Shown: positions 46,779-56,436, counted from the stretch's first letter. The stretch is 64,000 bases of DNA from Streptomyces avicenniae (GCF_000719135.1 NZ_JOEK01000016.1:1-64000), one strand, 5' to 3'. Notes: a model not told the origin generated them from the sequence alone. Program-made: numbers and translations.

Positions 46779-46848
46779 TGACGTCCACGACCGGCCCGGC
46801 CAGGCAGGCGGCCCCGGCGGTCACCGAACGAGGAGTGGGGACAAGGCA

Positions 46849-47415
46849 GTGGAACTGGTCGTCGCGCGCATCGGCCGCGCGCATGGCATCAAGGGCGAGG
46901 TGTCCGTCGAGCTACGCACCGACGAGCCCGAGCTGCGGCTCGCGCCGGGCAGCGTGCTCGCCACCGAGCCGGGGACCGCGGGGCCGCTGACCATCGAGAG
47001 CGGCCGCGTCCACAGCGGCCGGCTGCTGCTGCGCTTCGCCGGTGTGACCGACCGCACCGGCGCCGAGGCCCTGCGCAACATCCTGCTGCTCGCCGACGTC
47101 GATCCGGACGAACTTCCGGACGATCCCGAGGAGTTCTACGACCATCAGCTCGTCGGCCTCGACGTGGTCACGACGGCGGGGGAGCCCGTCGGCGCCGTGC
47201 GCGAGGTCGCGCACCTGCCGAGCCAGGACCTCCTGATCGTCGTCCGGCCCGGCGGTGGCGAGGTGATGATCCCCTTCGTCACCGAGATCGTGCCCGAGGT
47301 GGACGTACGGGAGCGCCGCGTCGTCGTCGCTCCGCCGCCCGGACTGCTGGAGGACGTGCCCGACGGGGACGGCGGCACCGACGCGGACGGGCAGGACGGG
47401 CAGGAGTCCCGGTGA
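46849..47415 (+). CDS. rimM: Ribosome maturation factor RimM
   Basis: A 188-aa 16S processing factor that binds S19. The N-terminal RimM domain starts [19 protein letters not shown], the PRC-barrel domain contains [18 protein letters not shown] and [14 protein letters not shown]. The start is GTG. The Asp/Gly-rich C-terminal 20 residues are disordered. The stop overlaps the trmD start (GTGA). Confidence 0.96.
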   Translation: MELVVARIGRAHGIKGEVSVELRTDEPELRLAPGSVLATEPGTAGPLTIESGRVHSGRLLLRFAGVTDRTGAEALRNILLLADVDPDELPDDPEEFYDHQLVGLDVVTTAGEPVGAVREVAHLPSQDLLIVVRPGGGEVMIPFVTEIVPEVDVRERRVVVAPPPGLLEDVPDGDGGTDADGQDGQESR

Positions 47416-48242
47416 GGATCGACGTCGTCACGATCTTCCCCGAGTACCTGGAACCGCTGAACGTCTCCCTCGTCGGCAAGGCACGTGCCCGCGGGCAGCT
47501 CGACGTGCGCGTCCACGACCTGCGGGAGTGGACCCACGACCGGCACCACACCGTGGACGACACCCCCTACGGCGGCGGCCCCGGCATGGTGATGAAGCCC
47601 GAGCCCTGGGGCGAGGCGCTGGACGCCGTCCTGGCCTCGGGGGCGGCCGAGTGCGCGGACGGCGGCCCCGGCCCCGTTCTCGTCGTGCCGACCCCGAGCG
47701 GACGGCCGTTCACGCAGGAGCTGGCCGTCGAGCTGGCCGCGTGTCCCTGGCTCGTCTTCACCCCCGCCCGCTACGAGGGCATCGACCGCCGCGTCATCGA
47801 GGACTACGCGGCCCGCTGCGACGTCCGCGAGGTGTCCGTGGGGGACTACGTGCTGGCCGGGGGCGAGGCGCCCGTCCTCGTCATGGTCGAGGCCGTCGCC
47901 CGGCTGCTGCCCGGCGTGCTCGGCAACGCGGAGTCGCACCGCGACGACTCGTTCGCCCCCGGCGCGATGGCCGGGCTGCTGGAGGGGCCTGTCTACACGA
48001 AGCCGCCCGTGTGGCGCGGGCGCGAGGTGCCCGAGGTCCTCGTCAGCGGTCACCACGGCCGGATCGGCCGCTGGCGGCGTGACGAGGCGCTGCGCCGCAC
48101 GAGCGCGAACCGGCCCGACCTGGTCGAGCGCGCCGACCCGGCCGCCCTCGACAAGCACGACCTGGCCACCCTCGCGGAACTCGGCTGGGAGCAGGGCCAC
48201 GACGGCCGATTTGGGCGCTCGTCCCGGCCCGTGGAAGAATAG
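47412..48242 (+). CDS. trmD: tRNA (guanine-37 N1)-methyltransferase
   Basis: This 276-aa SPOUT enzyme makes m1G37 to prevent frameshifting. [35 protein letters not shown], the knot region [32 protein letters not shown] and [15 protein letters not shown] are all present. It overlaps rimM by 4 bp, and rplS follows after 138 bp. Confidence 0.97.
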   Translation: MRIDVVTIFPEYLEPLNVSLVGKARARGQLDVRVHDLREWTHDRHHTVDDTPYGGGPGMVMKPEPWGEALDAVLASGAAECADGGPGPVLVVPTPSGRPFTQELAVELAACPWLVFTPARYEGIDRRVIEDYAARCDVREVSVGDYVLAGGEAPVLVMVEAVARLLPGVLGNAESHRDDSFAPGAMAGLLEGPVYTKPPVWRGREVPEVLVSGHHGRIGRWRRDEALRRTSANRPDLVERADPAALDKHDLATLAELGWEQGHDGRFGRSSRPVEE

Positions 48243-48380
48243 GCCGCCGGCCCCGGACTCCACACGGCGCGCGACCCTGCCACAGGGGGAACGCCGCCCG
48301 CCCGTGGAACGGGCCCGCGTCACACCACCACACCACGTACCGCCGATGACCTGTGGCACCGGCGAAGAGAGCAGCAGGTC

Positions 48381-48728
48381 ATGAATCTCCTGGACAGCGT
48401 CGATTCCGCGTCCAAGCGCGACGACATCCCGGGCTTCCGCCCCGGCGACACGGTCAACGTGCACGTCCGCGTCATCGAGGGCAACCGCTCCCGTGTGCAG
48501 CAGTTCAAGGGTGTCGTCATCCGCCGCCAGGGCTCCGGCGTCCGGGAGACCTTCACCGTCCGCAAGGTGAGCTTCGGCGTCGGCGTGGAGCGTACCTTCC
48601 CGGTCCACACGCCGGTCGTGGAGAAGATCGAGGTCGTCACGCGCGGCGCCGTCCGCCGCGCGAAGCTGTACTACCTGCGCAACCTGCGGGGCAAGGCGGC
48701 CAAGATCAAGGAGAAGCGCGACAACTGA
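48381..48728 (+). CDS. rplS: 50S ribosomal protein L19
   Basis: A 115-aa protein with the L19 signature [39 protein letters not shown] and [20 protein letters not shown]. The ATG has CAGCAGG upstream, a weak ribosome binding site. Confidence 0.98.
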   Translation: MNLLDSVDSASKRDDIPGFRPGDTVNVHVRVIEGNRSRVQQFKGVVIRRQGSGVRETFTVRKVSFGVGVERTFPVHTPVVEKIEVVTRGAVRRAKLYYLRNLRGKAAKIKEKRDN

Positions 48729-48759
48729 GCCGCCGCCCTCGTCCGGTTACCATCACGGC

Positions 48760-49467
48760 GTGACGGAAACCGACGCACGGCCCCCGGAGCGCGATCCCGC
48801 CTCCCGCCCTCCCGAGGGCGGGTGGTGGCGGTCGCGCTCCGTGCGTTCGTGGACGGTGGCCTTCGTCGCGACCGTGGTCGTCACCTGGTCGGTCAGCTCC
48901 TGGATCGTCCAGCCCTTCCGTATCCCCAGTGGCTCCATGGAGGACACGCTGCGCGTCGGCGACCGGGTGCTCGTGAACAAGCTGGCGTACCGGTTCGGCG
49001 ATCCGGTGCGGCGCGGGGACGTCATCGTCTTCGACGGCGCGGGCTCGTTCACCGCAGCCGCCCCGCCGCAGGACCGTGGGCCGCTGCTCGGCCTGCTGCA
49101 CGGCGCCGCCGCCGCGGTCGGGCTCGCCGAGCCGTCCGAGACCGACTTCGTGAAGCGGGTGATCGGCGTCGGCGGTGACCGGGTCAGCTGCTGTGACGCC
49201 GAAGGGCGGATCGAGGTGAACGGCGAGGCGCTGGACGAGCCCTACCTCCACCCGGGCGACGCCCCGTCCGAGGTCAGGTTTGACATCGAGGTGCCAGAGG
49301 GACGCTTGTGGGTGATGGGCGACCATCGCTCCGACTCCGCGGACTCCCGCCAGTACCTCGGCTCGCCCGGGGGCGGCACGGTTCCGGTGAACCGGGTCGT
49401 CGGACGGGTCGAGGGGATCGCGTGGCCGGTCGGCCGCTGGGGATCGGTGGACTCGGGGCATGAGTGA
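48760..49467 (+). CDS. sipW: Type I signal peptidase SipW
   Basis: A 235-aa membrane peptidase that removes signal peptides from exported proteins. One N-terminal helix (SWTVAFVATVVVTWSVSSWI) precedes the catalytic Ser in FRIPSGSMEDTL and the catalytic Lys in DFVKRVIGVGGDRVSC; MGDHRSDSADSR is box E. Unlike SipX-Z it lacks an obvious C-terminal transmembrane segment, consistent with SipW of S. lividans. Its stop overlaps the sipX start by 8 bp. Confidence 0.94.
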   Translation: MTETDARPPERDPASRPPEGGWWRSRSVRSWTVAFVATVVVTWSVSSWIVQPFRIPSGSMEDTLRVGDRVLVNKLAYRFGDPVRRGDVIVFDGAGSFTAAAPPQDRGPLLGLLHGAAAAVGLAEPSETDFVKRVIGVGGDRVSCCDAEGRIEVNGEALDEPYLHPGDAPSEVRFDIEVPEGRLWVMGDHRSDSADSRQYLGSPGGGTVPVNRVVGRVEGIAWPVGRWGSVDSGHE

Positions 49468-50680
49468 CCAGGACCGGGAGCCGTACGCGGGCCGGGACGA
49501 GGAGCGCGCCGCGGGCGGTGCCCCGCGCGCACGGCACGGGGCGGGCGGCCACCGGCGTGCCGGGGGCGGCCGGGCACGCCACGACGCGGCCGGTGCCGTG
49601 CCCGACGAACCGCGCACCACGTTGCGCGGTCCCGGCGAGGGCCGCGCGGACCGACGGCGCGCGGCCAAGCGCATCAAGCGGCGCCGACGGCTGCGCGCCA
49701 CACGGGAGATACCGCTGCTCGTCGGCACGGCGCTGCTGATCGCGCTGGTGCTGAAGTCGTTCCTCGTGCAGGCCTTCGTCATCCCCAGCGGCTCGATGGA
49801 GCAGACGATACGGATCAACGACCGGGTGCTCGTGGACAAGCTGACGCCCTGGTTCGGCTGGAAGCCGGAGCGCGGCGACGTCGTCGTCTTCCGCGACCCG
49901 GGCGGCTGGCTGCACGGGGAGCCGGTCGAGCAGGACGAATCCCCGGTGGGCGTCCGGCAGGTGCGGGACGCGCTGACGTGGATCGGGCTGCTGCCGTCGG
50001 CCGACGACCAGGACCTGATCAAGCGCGTCATCGGGCTCGGCGGCGACACCGTGGTCTGCTGCGACAGTTCCGGGCGGATCACGGTCAACGGCGCGCCGCT
50101 CGACGAGCCGTATCTCCATCCGGGTGACGCGCCCTCGCAGATCACGTTCGAGGTGACCGTGCCGCAGGGGCGGATATTCGTCCTCGGCGACCACCGGTCG
50201 AACTCGTCGGATTCCCGCTACCACCTCGACGAGGAGGGGCAGGGTACGGTACCCGTTGACCTTCTCGTGGGCCGGGCGGTCGTGATCGCGTGGCCGTTCT
50301 CCCACTGGCGGGGGCTCGGCGACGGCGACCCGTTCGCCGACGTCCCCGAACCGGGCGCCGGCGCGGCCTCGGCCCGCGCGGGGCCGGTGGCGACGGTCGG
50401 CGCGAACGAGATGGCGTCACTCCCGATCCCTGCGGAACTCCCGCTCGTTATGGGAGTGGTGGGCCTGTCGCGGAGGCGGATCGGGCTGGAGCGGAGCGTG
50501 AGGAGCGGATGTGGGGGATGTGGCGGTGGATGCGCGAGCGGGTGCGGGCGAGCCCGGGGACGACCGGCCGGTGACGCCGGGCGGCGGAGCATCCGACGAG
50601 GGATCCCCCCGTCAGGACGGCGCCTCGGCGCGGGGGGAAGCGAGCGGCGGCGACACGGCCCGGGAGGCCGCCGCCCCTGA
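49460..50680 (+). CDS. sipX: Type I signal peptidase SipX (C-terminus uncertain)
   Basis: The open frame is 406 aa. A long basic N-terminus precedes a helix (IPLLVGTALLIALVLKSFLV), the catalytic Ser (VIPSGSMEQTI), the Lys (DLIKRVIGLGGD) and box E (LGDHRSNSSDSRYHL), then a C-terminal helix around ASLPIPAELPLVMGVVGLSR (to about residue 342). The last 65 residues are Arg/Gly/Cys-rich, look out-of-frame, and overlap sipY by 170 bp in a phase without third-position GC preference. A frameshift near 50470-50500 or an annotated overrun is likely; the natural end is probably just after 50480. Confidence 0.8.
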   Translation: MSDQDREPYAGRDEERAAGGAPRARHGAGGHRRAGGGRARHDAAGAVPDEPRTTLRGPGEGRADRRRAAKRIKRRRRLRATREIPLLVGTALLIALVLKSFLVQAFVIPSGSMEQTIRINDRVLVDKLTPWFGWKPERGDVVVFRDPGGWLHGEPVEQDESPVGVRQVRDALTWIGLLPSADDQDLIKRVIGLGGDTVVCCDSSGRITVNGAPLDEPYLHPGDAPSQITFEVTVPQGRIFVLGDHRSNSSDSRYHLDEEGQGTVPVDLLVGRAVVIAWPFSHWRGLGDGDPFADVPEPGAGAASARAGPVATVGANEMASLPIPAELPLVMGVVGLSRRRIGLERSVRSGCGGCGGGCASGCGRARGRPAGDAGRRSIRRGIPPSGRRLGAGGSERRRHGPGGRRP

Positions 50681-51635
50681 CCCGGGCGCGGGGGACTTCC
50701 CCGCGGCGCCTGACGCGGACGGGCCCGGCGGCCCGGCGGACGACGACGGGACCGCGGCGGCAGGCGGCGGCCGTCACGGGCGGAAGGCGGCCAAGCAGCG
50801 GTCGTTCTGGAAGGAACTGCCGCTCCTGATCGGCATCGCGATCGTCCTGGCGCTGATCATCAAGACGTTCCTCGTCCAGGCGTTCTCCATCCCGTCGCTG
50901 TCCATGCAGGACACGCTGCAACGCGGCGACCGCGTGCTCGTGGACAAGCTGACGCCGTGGTTCGGCTCGGAGCCGGAGCGCGGCGAGGTCGTCGTCTTCC
51001 ACGACCCGGGCGGCTGGCTCGACGACGGCCCGGCGGACGAGGGCGGCATCGGCTCGGCGCTGCGGACCGGGCTCAGCTGGATCGGCCTGATGCCGTCCGA
51101 CGAGGACCAGGACCTGATCAAGCGGGTGATCGCCGTCGGCGGGGACACCGTGGAGTGCCAGCAGGGCGGCCAGGTCGTCGTCAACGGGCAGGCCCTGGAC
51201 GAGAGCGCCTACCTGTTCCCCGGCAACACCCCGTGCGACGACCAGCCGTTCGGCCCGCTCACCGTCCCGGAGGGGCGGCTGTGGGTGATGGGCGACCACC
51301 GGCAGAACTCGCTCGACTCCCGCTACCACCAGAACCTGGAGGGCGGCGGGACCGTCTCGGAGGACGACGTCGTCGGGCGTGCCGTCGTCGTCGCCTGGCC
51401 GGTGACGCGGTGGAGCGTGCTGTCGGTGCCGGACACGTTCGGCTCGGTGAGCGACGCTGCCGGTGCGGTCGCGCCGGGCGCGGTCGGTCTCGCGGGAGCG
51501 GTCCCGCTGGTCCTGTGGCGACGCCGCCGGATGCTCGGCGCGGCCGAGGGCGCGGCCGTGGACGTCGCGGACGGCGTCGGTGACGCCGACGGTGACGGCG
51601 GTCGCGGCGGGGAGGACTCCGGCACGCGGGGCTGA
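50511..51635 (+). CDS. sipY: Type I signal peptidase SipY
   Basis: A 374-aa signal peptidase. After a Gly/Asp-rich N-terminal region (about residues 1-95) comes a helix (LPLLIGIAIVLALIIKTFLV), the catalytic Ser in FSIPSLSMQDTLQRGDR (Leu replaces the usual Gly before Ser), the Lys in DLIKRVIAVGGDTVEC, and box E MGDHRQNSLDSRYHQ. A second hydrophobic segment VAPGAVGLAGAVPLVLW ends it. GTG 50511 is one of several possible starts; codon phase confirms the frame is coding from there. Confidence 0.9.
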   Translation: MGDVAVDARAGAGEPGDDRPVTPGGGASDEGSPRQDGASARGEASGGDTAREAAAPDPGAGDFPAAPDADGPGGPADDDGTAAAGGGRHGRKAAKQRSFWKELPLLIGIAIVLALIIKTFLVQAFSIPSLSMQDTLQRGDRVLVDKLTPWFGSEPERGEVVVFHDPGGWLDDGPADEGGIGSALRTGLSWIGLMPSDEDQDLIKRVIAVGGDTVECQQGGQVVVNGQALDESAYLFPGNTPCDDQPFGPLTVPEGRLWVMGDHRQNSLDSRYHQNLEGGGTVSEDDVVGRAVVVAWPVTRWSVLSVPDTFGSVSDAAGAVAPGAVGLAGAVPLVLWRRRRMLGAAEGAAVDVADGVGDADGDGGRGGEDSGTRG

Positions 51636-51708
51636 CCCGGGCACGTGGCCCTCGGTAGGGTCTCCTGCGGCCCGGCGGCGGATCGCCGGGGGAACCGGAG
51701 GGGACCTG

Positions 51709-52455
51709 ATGCGGGGTGCGGCGGGTGGCGCGGGGCGCCGGGAACGGCTGGTGTCGGGGGTGGCCGTGGCCGTGGGGTGTGTGCTGTTCCTCGGCGGCTT
51801 CGTCCTGGGGGCGCTGCTGTACCAGCCGTACACCGTGCCGACCGGGTCGATGGCACCGTCCGTGGCGGCCGGTGACCGGGTGCTCGCCCAGCGCATCGAC
51901 GGGGACGACGTGCGGCGCGGGGACGTCGTGGTCTTCCGCGACGAGACATGGGGCGACATCCCGATGCTCAAGCGCGTCGTGGGGGTCGGGGGCGACCAGG
52001 TGGCGTGCTGCGACGGCGAGGGGCGCCTGCTGATCAACGGGGAGCCGGTCACCGAGTCGTACGTGCGGTCGGACCACGGCGCCTCGGCCACGGCGTTCGA
52101 CGTGACCGTCCCCGAGGACGAGCTGTTCGTGCTCGGCGACGACCGGATGGACTCGCTCGACTCGCGCAGCCACATCACCGCGACCCAGGCCGGAAGCGTG
52201 CCGCGTGCCGCGGTGGACGGCCGGGTCGAGGCGACGGTCTGGCCGCCCGGCAGGTTCGGCGGTCTGCCCCGGGCCTCCGGTTTCGCGGAGCTGCCCGGTG
52301 GGATCTCGGGTCAGGGGCCGCTGTGGCCGCTGGTGTGGGCGGTCGGCGGGGGCGCCGTGCTGATCTTCGCGGGCGCCGCGTACGGGCGGTTCGCACGCGG
52401 GGCGTCCCGTACGGGCCTCCGGCGGCGTGCCGGTGCCGCCGGTGGCGCACAATGA
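51709..52455 (+). CDS. sipZ: Type I signal peptidase SipZ
   Basis: A 248-aa signal peptidase: N-terminal helix (VSGVAVAVGCVLFLGGFVLG), catalytic Ser in YTVPTGSMAPSV, Lys in PMLKRVVGVGGDQVAC, box E LGDDRMDSLDSRSH, and a C-terminal helix (LWPLVWAVGGGAVLIFAGAA). CCGGAGGGG is a good ribosome binding site before the ATG. It is the fourth paralogue in a row, and a DUF2469 gene follows after 29 bp. Confidence 0.94.
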   Translation: MRGAAGGAGRRERLVSGVAVAVGCVLFLGGFVLGALLYQPYTVPTGSMAPSVAAGDRVLAQRIDGDDVRRGDVVVFRDETWGDIPMLKRVVGVGGDQVACCDGEGRLLINGEPVTESYVRSDHGASATAFDVTVPEDELFVLGDDRMDSLDSRSHITATQAGSVPRAAVDGRVEATVWPPGRFGGLPRASGFAELPGGISGQGPLWPLVWAVGGGAVLIFAGAAYGRFARGASRTGLRRRAGAAGGAQ

Positions 52456-52484
52456 GGTAACGCACGGCTGAAGGGGATCACGCC

Positions 52485-52826
52485 ATGAGTGCCGAAGACC
52501 TCGAAAAGTACGAGACCGATATGGAGCTGAAGCTCTACCGGGAGTACCGGGACGTGGTCGGGCTCTTCACCTATGTGATCGAGACCGAGCGCCGGTTCTA
52601 CCTCACCAACGACTACGAGATGCAGGTGCACTCGGTCCAGGGCGAGGTGTTCTTCGAGGTGTCGATGGCGGACGCCTGGGTGTGGGACATGTACCGCCCG
52701 GCGCGGTTCGTGAAGCAGGTGCGGGTCCTGACCTTCAAGGACGTCAACATCGAGGAGCTGAACCGCAGCGAGCTGGACCTCCCGGAGGACTCCGGCTTCG
52801 GCGGGAACGGCGGTCGCGGCGCCTGA
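52485..52826 (+). CDS. DUF2469 family protein
   Basis: A 113-aa acidic protein conserved in actinobacteria: MSAEDLEKYETDMELKLYRE, then VVGLFTYVIETERRFYLTND and VFFEVSMADAWVWDMYRPAR. No function is known. Aromatic and acidic residues dominate. ATG is preceded by AAGGGG. It marks the boundary where gene order departs from the usual Streptomyces arrangement. Confidence 0.92.
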   Translation: MSAEDLEKYETDMELKLYREYRDVVGLFTYVIETERRFYLTNDYEMQVHSVQGEVFFEVSMADAWVWDMYRPARFVKQVRVLTFKDVNIEELNRSELDLPEDSGFGGNGGRGA

Positions 52827-52858
52827 CCGCCCGGCTTCACCCGTACGGGCGACGGCGC

Positions 52859-52883
52859 TGTCCACAGGTGGCGGGTTGTCCAC
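52859..52883. repeat. Left copy of inverted repeat flanking the whiG-yraN block
   Basis: TGTCCACA (52859-52866), five bases, CGGGTTGTCCAC (52872-52883). An inverted copy with identical half sequences and spacing lies at 58486-58510. TTGTCCACA also resembles a DnaA box. Confidence 0.7.
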
Positions 52884-52934
52884 AGATTCTCCGCGCGGTC
52901 CCCGCGCGTGACGGTCCCGGGGCAGGCTTGTTCC

Positions 52935-53537
52935 ATGCACTCCGTGATCGGTTCCCTGCTCTCCGTGTTCCTCGCGTTCGCTGTCCCTTCGCCCGCTGAT
53001 CCCCCGCACGGCGCCCCGCCAGGGGGCGCGCCGTCGTCGTCCGGCCCGTCGTCGTCCACGCCGCTGTCCTTCTGGCCCGTGCCGGGCGTGGACGGCGGGC
53101 GAAGACCTGCCGTGGACCGTCCGTACGAGCCGCCGCCCGAGCCGTGGCGGGCCGGGCACCGGGGCGTGGACCTGCGCGCCCCCGCCGGGGCGCGGGTGCG
53201 GGCGGCCGGGGCAGGACGGGTCACGTTCGCCGGGCAGGTCGCCGGGCGCGGCGTGGTCACGGTCGAACTCGACGCCAGCGGCACACCACCGGTCCGGATC
53301 ACCCACGAACCGGTCACCCCGTCCGTGACGGCGGGGGACCGTGTCGAGGCGGGCTCCCCGCTCGGCGTGCTCGCCGCCGGTCCCCACCACTGCGCCGACC
53401 CCTGTCTCCACTGGGGCGCCACGCGGGACGGCACCTACCTCGACCCCTTGGCCCTGCTGCGGCCAGGACTGTTGCGCGCCGGGCCGTCGCGCCTGCTGCC
53501 CACGACGGGGGTGCCCGTGCCCGGCGCCTCCGCCTGA
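52935..53537 (+). CDS. Secreted M23 family metallopeptidase
   Basis: A 200-aa exported protein: signal peptide MHSVIGSLLSVFLAFAVPSP, a Pro/Ser linker, and an M23/LytM domain (about residues 65-175) with GHRGVDLRAPAGARVRAAGA (zinc ligands His and Asp) and CADPCLHWGATRDGTYLDPL (HxxxxHW-like His). It would cleave peptidoglycan cross-bridges or have lost activity; the first motif HRGVD matches active enzymes. S. coelicolor SCO5623 is the likely counterpart, there next to rpsB. Here it lies next to DUF2469. Confidence 0.88.
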   Translation: MHSVIGSLLSVFLAFAVPSPADPPHGAPPGGAPSSSGPSSSTPLSFWPVPGVDGGRRPAVDRPYEPPPEPWRAGHRGVDLRAPAGARVRAAGAGRVTFAGQVAGRGVVTVELDASGTPPVRITHEPVTPSVTAGDRVEAGSPLGVLAAGPHHCADPCLHWGATRDGTYLDPLALLRPGLLRAGPSRLLPTTGVPVPGASA

Positions 53538-53649
53538 TGCGCTCGGGCGACCCCTCCCGGCGCACGCCCGGCTCACGGCCACCCCCACCGCGTGGCCGCG
53601 CACGCCGGGCGGCGGTGGTGCCCGACCGGTCGTGGCTTAGGGTCGCGTC

Positions 53650-54192
53650 ATGGAACCCGTGGCGATCGAAGCGGGGTCGATACGGCTGCGTCCCTTCAGG
53701 AGCGACGACATCGACTGGCTGCACCAGGTCTCGGCCGACCCGCTGCTGCGGCGCTTCATCGACCTGCCGTCGCCCTACCGCCGGGAGGACGCCGCGCACT
53801 TCGTCGAACGGCTCGCCGTGGACGGCTGGACGGACGGGTCGCGCGCCGAGTTCCTGGTCGAGTCGGCCGAACGTCCCGGGAGGCGCCTCGGGCGTGTCGG
53901 CCTCCACATACGACAGAACGGCACGGCCGAGATCGGCTTCTGGGCCGACCCCTCCGCGCGGGGCGCCGGGGTGACGACCGCCGCGGTCCGCGTCGTCTGC
54001 CGGTGGGCGTTCACCGGCCTCGGCCTGGCACTCGTCGAGTGGCGCGCCGAGGTGGGGAACGACGCCTCGCGCCGGGTCGCGGAGAAGGCCGGGTTCCTGG
54101 TGGAGGCCGTGCTGCGCCGACGGCTGGTCCACCGGGGGGAGCGGGTGGACGCGTGGGTGGGGTCGCTGCTGCCGTGCGAACTGCTGACCTGA
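53650..54192 (+). CDS. GNAT family N-acetyltransferase (RimJ/RimL-like)
   Basis: A 180-aa acetyltransferase with the GNAT order: IRLRPFRSDDIDWLHQVSAD, RRLGRVGLHIRQNGTAEIGF, WADPSARGAGVTTAAVRVVC (acetyl-CoA loop R/Q-x-x-G-x-G/A variant) and VEWRAEVGNDASRRVAEKAG. Resembles RimJ/RimL enzymes that acetylate ribosomal or other small-molecule or protein amines. Substrate unknown. It is convergent with whiG and separated from it by 24 bp. Confidence 0.88.
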   Translation: MEPVAIEAGSIRLRPFRSDDIDWLHQVSADPLLRRFIDLPSPYRREDAAHFVERLAVDGWTDGSRAEFLVESAERPGRRLGRVGLHIRQNGTAEIGFWADPSARGAGVTTAAVRVVCRWAFTGLGLALVEWRAEVGNDASRRVAEKAGFLVEAVLRRRLVHRGERVDAWVGSLLPCELLT

Positions 54193-54216
54193 TCCGGTGC
54201 GGTGGGCGGGGCCTGG

Positions 54217-55059
54217 TCAGCCGGTCACGTCGGCCAGCTTCGCGCGCAGCTGGAGGACGGACTTGGTGTGGATCTGGCTGACCCGGCTCTCGGTGACCCC
54301 CAGCACCTCGCCGATCTCCGCGAGGGTCAGCCCCTCGTAGTAGTAGAGCGTGACGACGGTCTTCTCCCGGTGCGGCAGCGTGTTGACCGCGCGGGCGAGC
54401 AGCCGCCGCAGCTCGCGGTCCTCCGCGACCTCCACGGGATTGTCGGCGGCGGTGTCCTCCAGGGTGTCCATCAGGCTGAGACGGTCGCCGCCCTCGCCGC
54501 CCGCGTGCAGCAGCTCTTCGAGGGCGACGACGTTCGCCAGGGACAACTGGCTGAAGACGGCGTGCAGTTCCTCCAATGTGACGTCCATCTCCGCGGCCAC
54601 CTCGGACTCCGAGGGCGTGCGCCGCAGGGACGCCTCCAACGTCGCGTACGCCCGCTCGATCGCCCGCGCCTTCTGCCGGACCGACCGCGGGATCCAGTCG
54701 AGCGCCCGCAGTTCGTCGATCATCGCCCCGCGGATGCGGGTGATCGCGTACGTCTCGAACTTGATGGAGCGGCCTGGGTCGAACTTCTCGATCGCGTCGA
54801 TCAGTCCGAAGACCCCTGAGGAGACGAAGTCGGCCTGCTCGACGTTGGGCGGCAGTCCCACGCTCACCCGGCCCGCCACGTACTTGACCAGCGGTGAGTA
54901 GTGCAGGATCAGCTGCTCGCGCAGCCGCTCGTCGCCGGTGGTCTTGTAGGAGCGCCACAGTGCGTCGAGTGCGGAGGGCGCCGGGGCGAGCGCGGCCCCC
55001 TCCGTCGCGGCGGGCGCGGCCGGAGCCGCGTGCCGTGGCCCGGTGGAGTGCTGTGGCAT
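54217..55059 (-). CDS. whiG: RNA polymerase sigma factor WhiG
   Basis: This 280-aa FliA-type sigma factor starts aerial-hyphae-to-spore commitment in Streptomyces. Region 2 has [40 protein letters not shown] and [20 protein letters not shown]; region 3 includes [20 protein letters not shown]; region 4 [20 protein letters not shown] and [17 protein letters not shown]. The N-terminal 40 residues are variable (Ala/Pro-rich). ATG 55059. dprA lies upstream on the same strand. Confidence 0.97.
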   Translation of the reverse strand: MPQHSTGPRHAAPAAPAATEGAALAPAPSALDALWRSYKTTGDERLREQLILHYSPLVKYVAGRVSVGLPPNVEQADFVSSGVFGLIDAIEKFDPGRSIKFETYAITRIRGAMIDELRALDWIPRSVRQKARAIERAYATLEASLRRTPSESEVAAEMDVTLEELHAVFSQLSLANVVALEELLHAGGEGGDRLSLMDTLEDTAADNPVEVAEDRELRRLLARAVNTLPHREKTVVTLYYYEGLTLAEIGEVLGVTESRVSQIHTKSVLQLRAKLADVTG

Positions 55060-55224
55060 ACGTGGTCTGGAACCGTTCTGCAGGGATGCGGACGGGTGAG
55101 GCGAGGACGAGGTTGTCGCCGAGGCGTCGGAACCCTGTGAGCGTAGCGTGACAGTCAGGTCGCTTTGCGCACGTGGGAGTCGATCGGGTATGCGCAGATA
55201 CGTTCCGCTGCCCGCACGGTGGTG

Positions 55225-56436
55225 TCAGGCCCGGTGGTGTGTCCGAGGAATCCCTCCCTCCGCGTGTCGGGACGGCCCACGGCGCAACTGCCAGCGATCG
55301 CCCACGCGTTCGACGAAGCCCAGGCAGCGCAGCTCGTGCAGCCTGGCGAGCGCCACCCGCTCGCTGGTGCAGGCGGCCACCGCCACCGCCGCCACCCCGG
55401 CCGCCCCTCCGGCGGGCACGGCCTCCAGGACCTGGCCCGTCTCGGGCGCCAACAGGTCACGCGGCACCACGGGAAGCAGCCGCTCGGCCGCCAATTCACC
55501 CATGTCCCCGGCCAGTTCGATCACCTCATCGGCGCTGCCCACCAGCGTGGCGCCCTCACGGATCAGTTCGTGCGCGCCTGCCGAGAGCCCGGAGGTGACC
55601 GGCCCGGGGACCGCCATCAGGTGCCGCCCCAGCAGACGGGCCCGCCTGGCGGTCACCAGCGAACCGCTGCGCCGGGCCGCCTCGACGACCACCGTGCCCC
55701 GGGTCAACGCGGCGATCACCCGATTCCGCTGAAGGAATCTGCCGCGCGTCGGACGGGCGCCTGGCGGCAGCTCCGCCACCACGAGACCACAGCCCGCCAC
55801 CCGGTCGAGGAGGTCCTGGTGCCCGGCCGGGTAGGCGCGGTCCACCCCGCAGGCGAGGACGGCGACCGTCGCCCCGCCCAGGGCGAGCGTCCCGCGATGG
55901 GCGGCCCCGTCGATCCCGTACGCCGCGCCGGAGACCACCGTCCAGCCGCGCTCGGCGAGCGCGCCCGCCAGCTCCGCCGCCACATGTGCCCCGTAGTCGG
56001 TGCAGGCGCGCGCCCCCACCAGGGCCACCGACCGCAGGGCGACGAACCGCAGCGAGCAGGGACCGCGCACCCACAGGCCGACCGGTCTCCCCGCCCCCAG
56101 GTCGTCGAGCTGGCGGGGCCACTCCCGGTCGCCCGGGCACACGAACCGGGCGCCGACCCGCTCGGCCAGCTCCAGGTCCCGCGCGGAGTCGGCACGCGCG
56201 GCCCTGGCCCGCAGCCCCGCCCACCGGTCCGCCGACACGCCCCCGGGCGGCCGGTCCGCACGCAACGCGCTCCACACGTCGCACGGTCCGTGCTCCGCGA
56301 GCCAGCGCCCCACCAGTTCGTCACCCGGCTCGGTGACCGTCGTCAGCGCGGCACGCGCCAGCCGCGCGTCGTCCCCCTCCCGCACGCCGTCCTCCCGCGC
56401 ACCTTCCGCGCACGCGCGCTCCTCCTGATCGGTCAC
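55225..56436 (-). CDS. dprA: DNA-processing protein DprA
   Basis: A 403-aa Rossmann-fold DNA-processing protein that in transformable bacteria loads RecA on incoming single strands. SVALVGARACTDYGAHVAAE, GWTVVSGAAYGIDGAAHRGT, VLACGVDRAYPAGHQDLLDR and FLQRNRVIAALTRGTVVVEA are characteristic; the C-terminal winged-helix segment includes ERVALARLHELRCLGFVER. GTG start overlaps the comM stop by 4 bp. Natural competence is not established for Streptomyces, so the role is uncertain. Confidence 0.95.
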   Translation of the reverse strand: MTDQEERACAEGAREDGVREGDDARLARAALTTVTEPGDELVGRWLAEHGPCDVWSALRADRPPGGVSADRWAGLRARAARADSARDLELAERVGARFVCPGDREWPRQLDDLGAGRPVGLWVRGPCSLRFVALRSVALVGARACTDYGAHVAAELAGALAERGWTVVSGAAYGIDGAAHRGTLALGGATVAVLACGVDRAYPAGHQDLLDRVAGCGLVVAELPPGARPTRGRFLQRNRVIAALTRGTVVVEAARRSGSLVTARRARLLGRHLMAVPGPVTSGLSAGAHELIREGATLVGSADEVIELAGDMGELAAERLLPVVPRDLLAPETGQVLEAVPAGGAAGVAAVAVAACTSERVALARLHELRCLGFVERVGDRWQLRRGPSRHAEGGIPRTHHRA

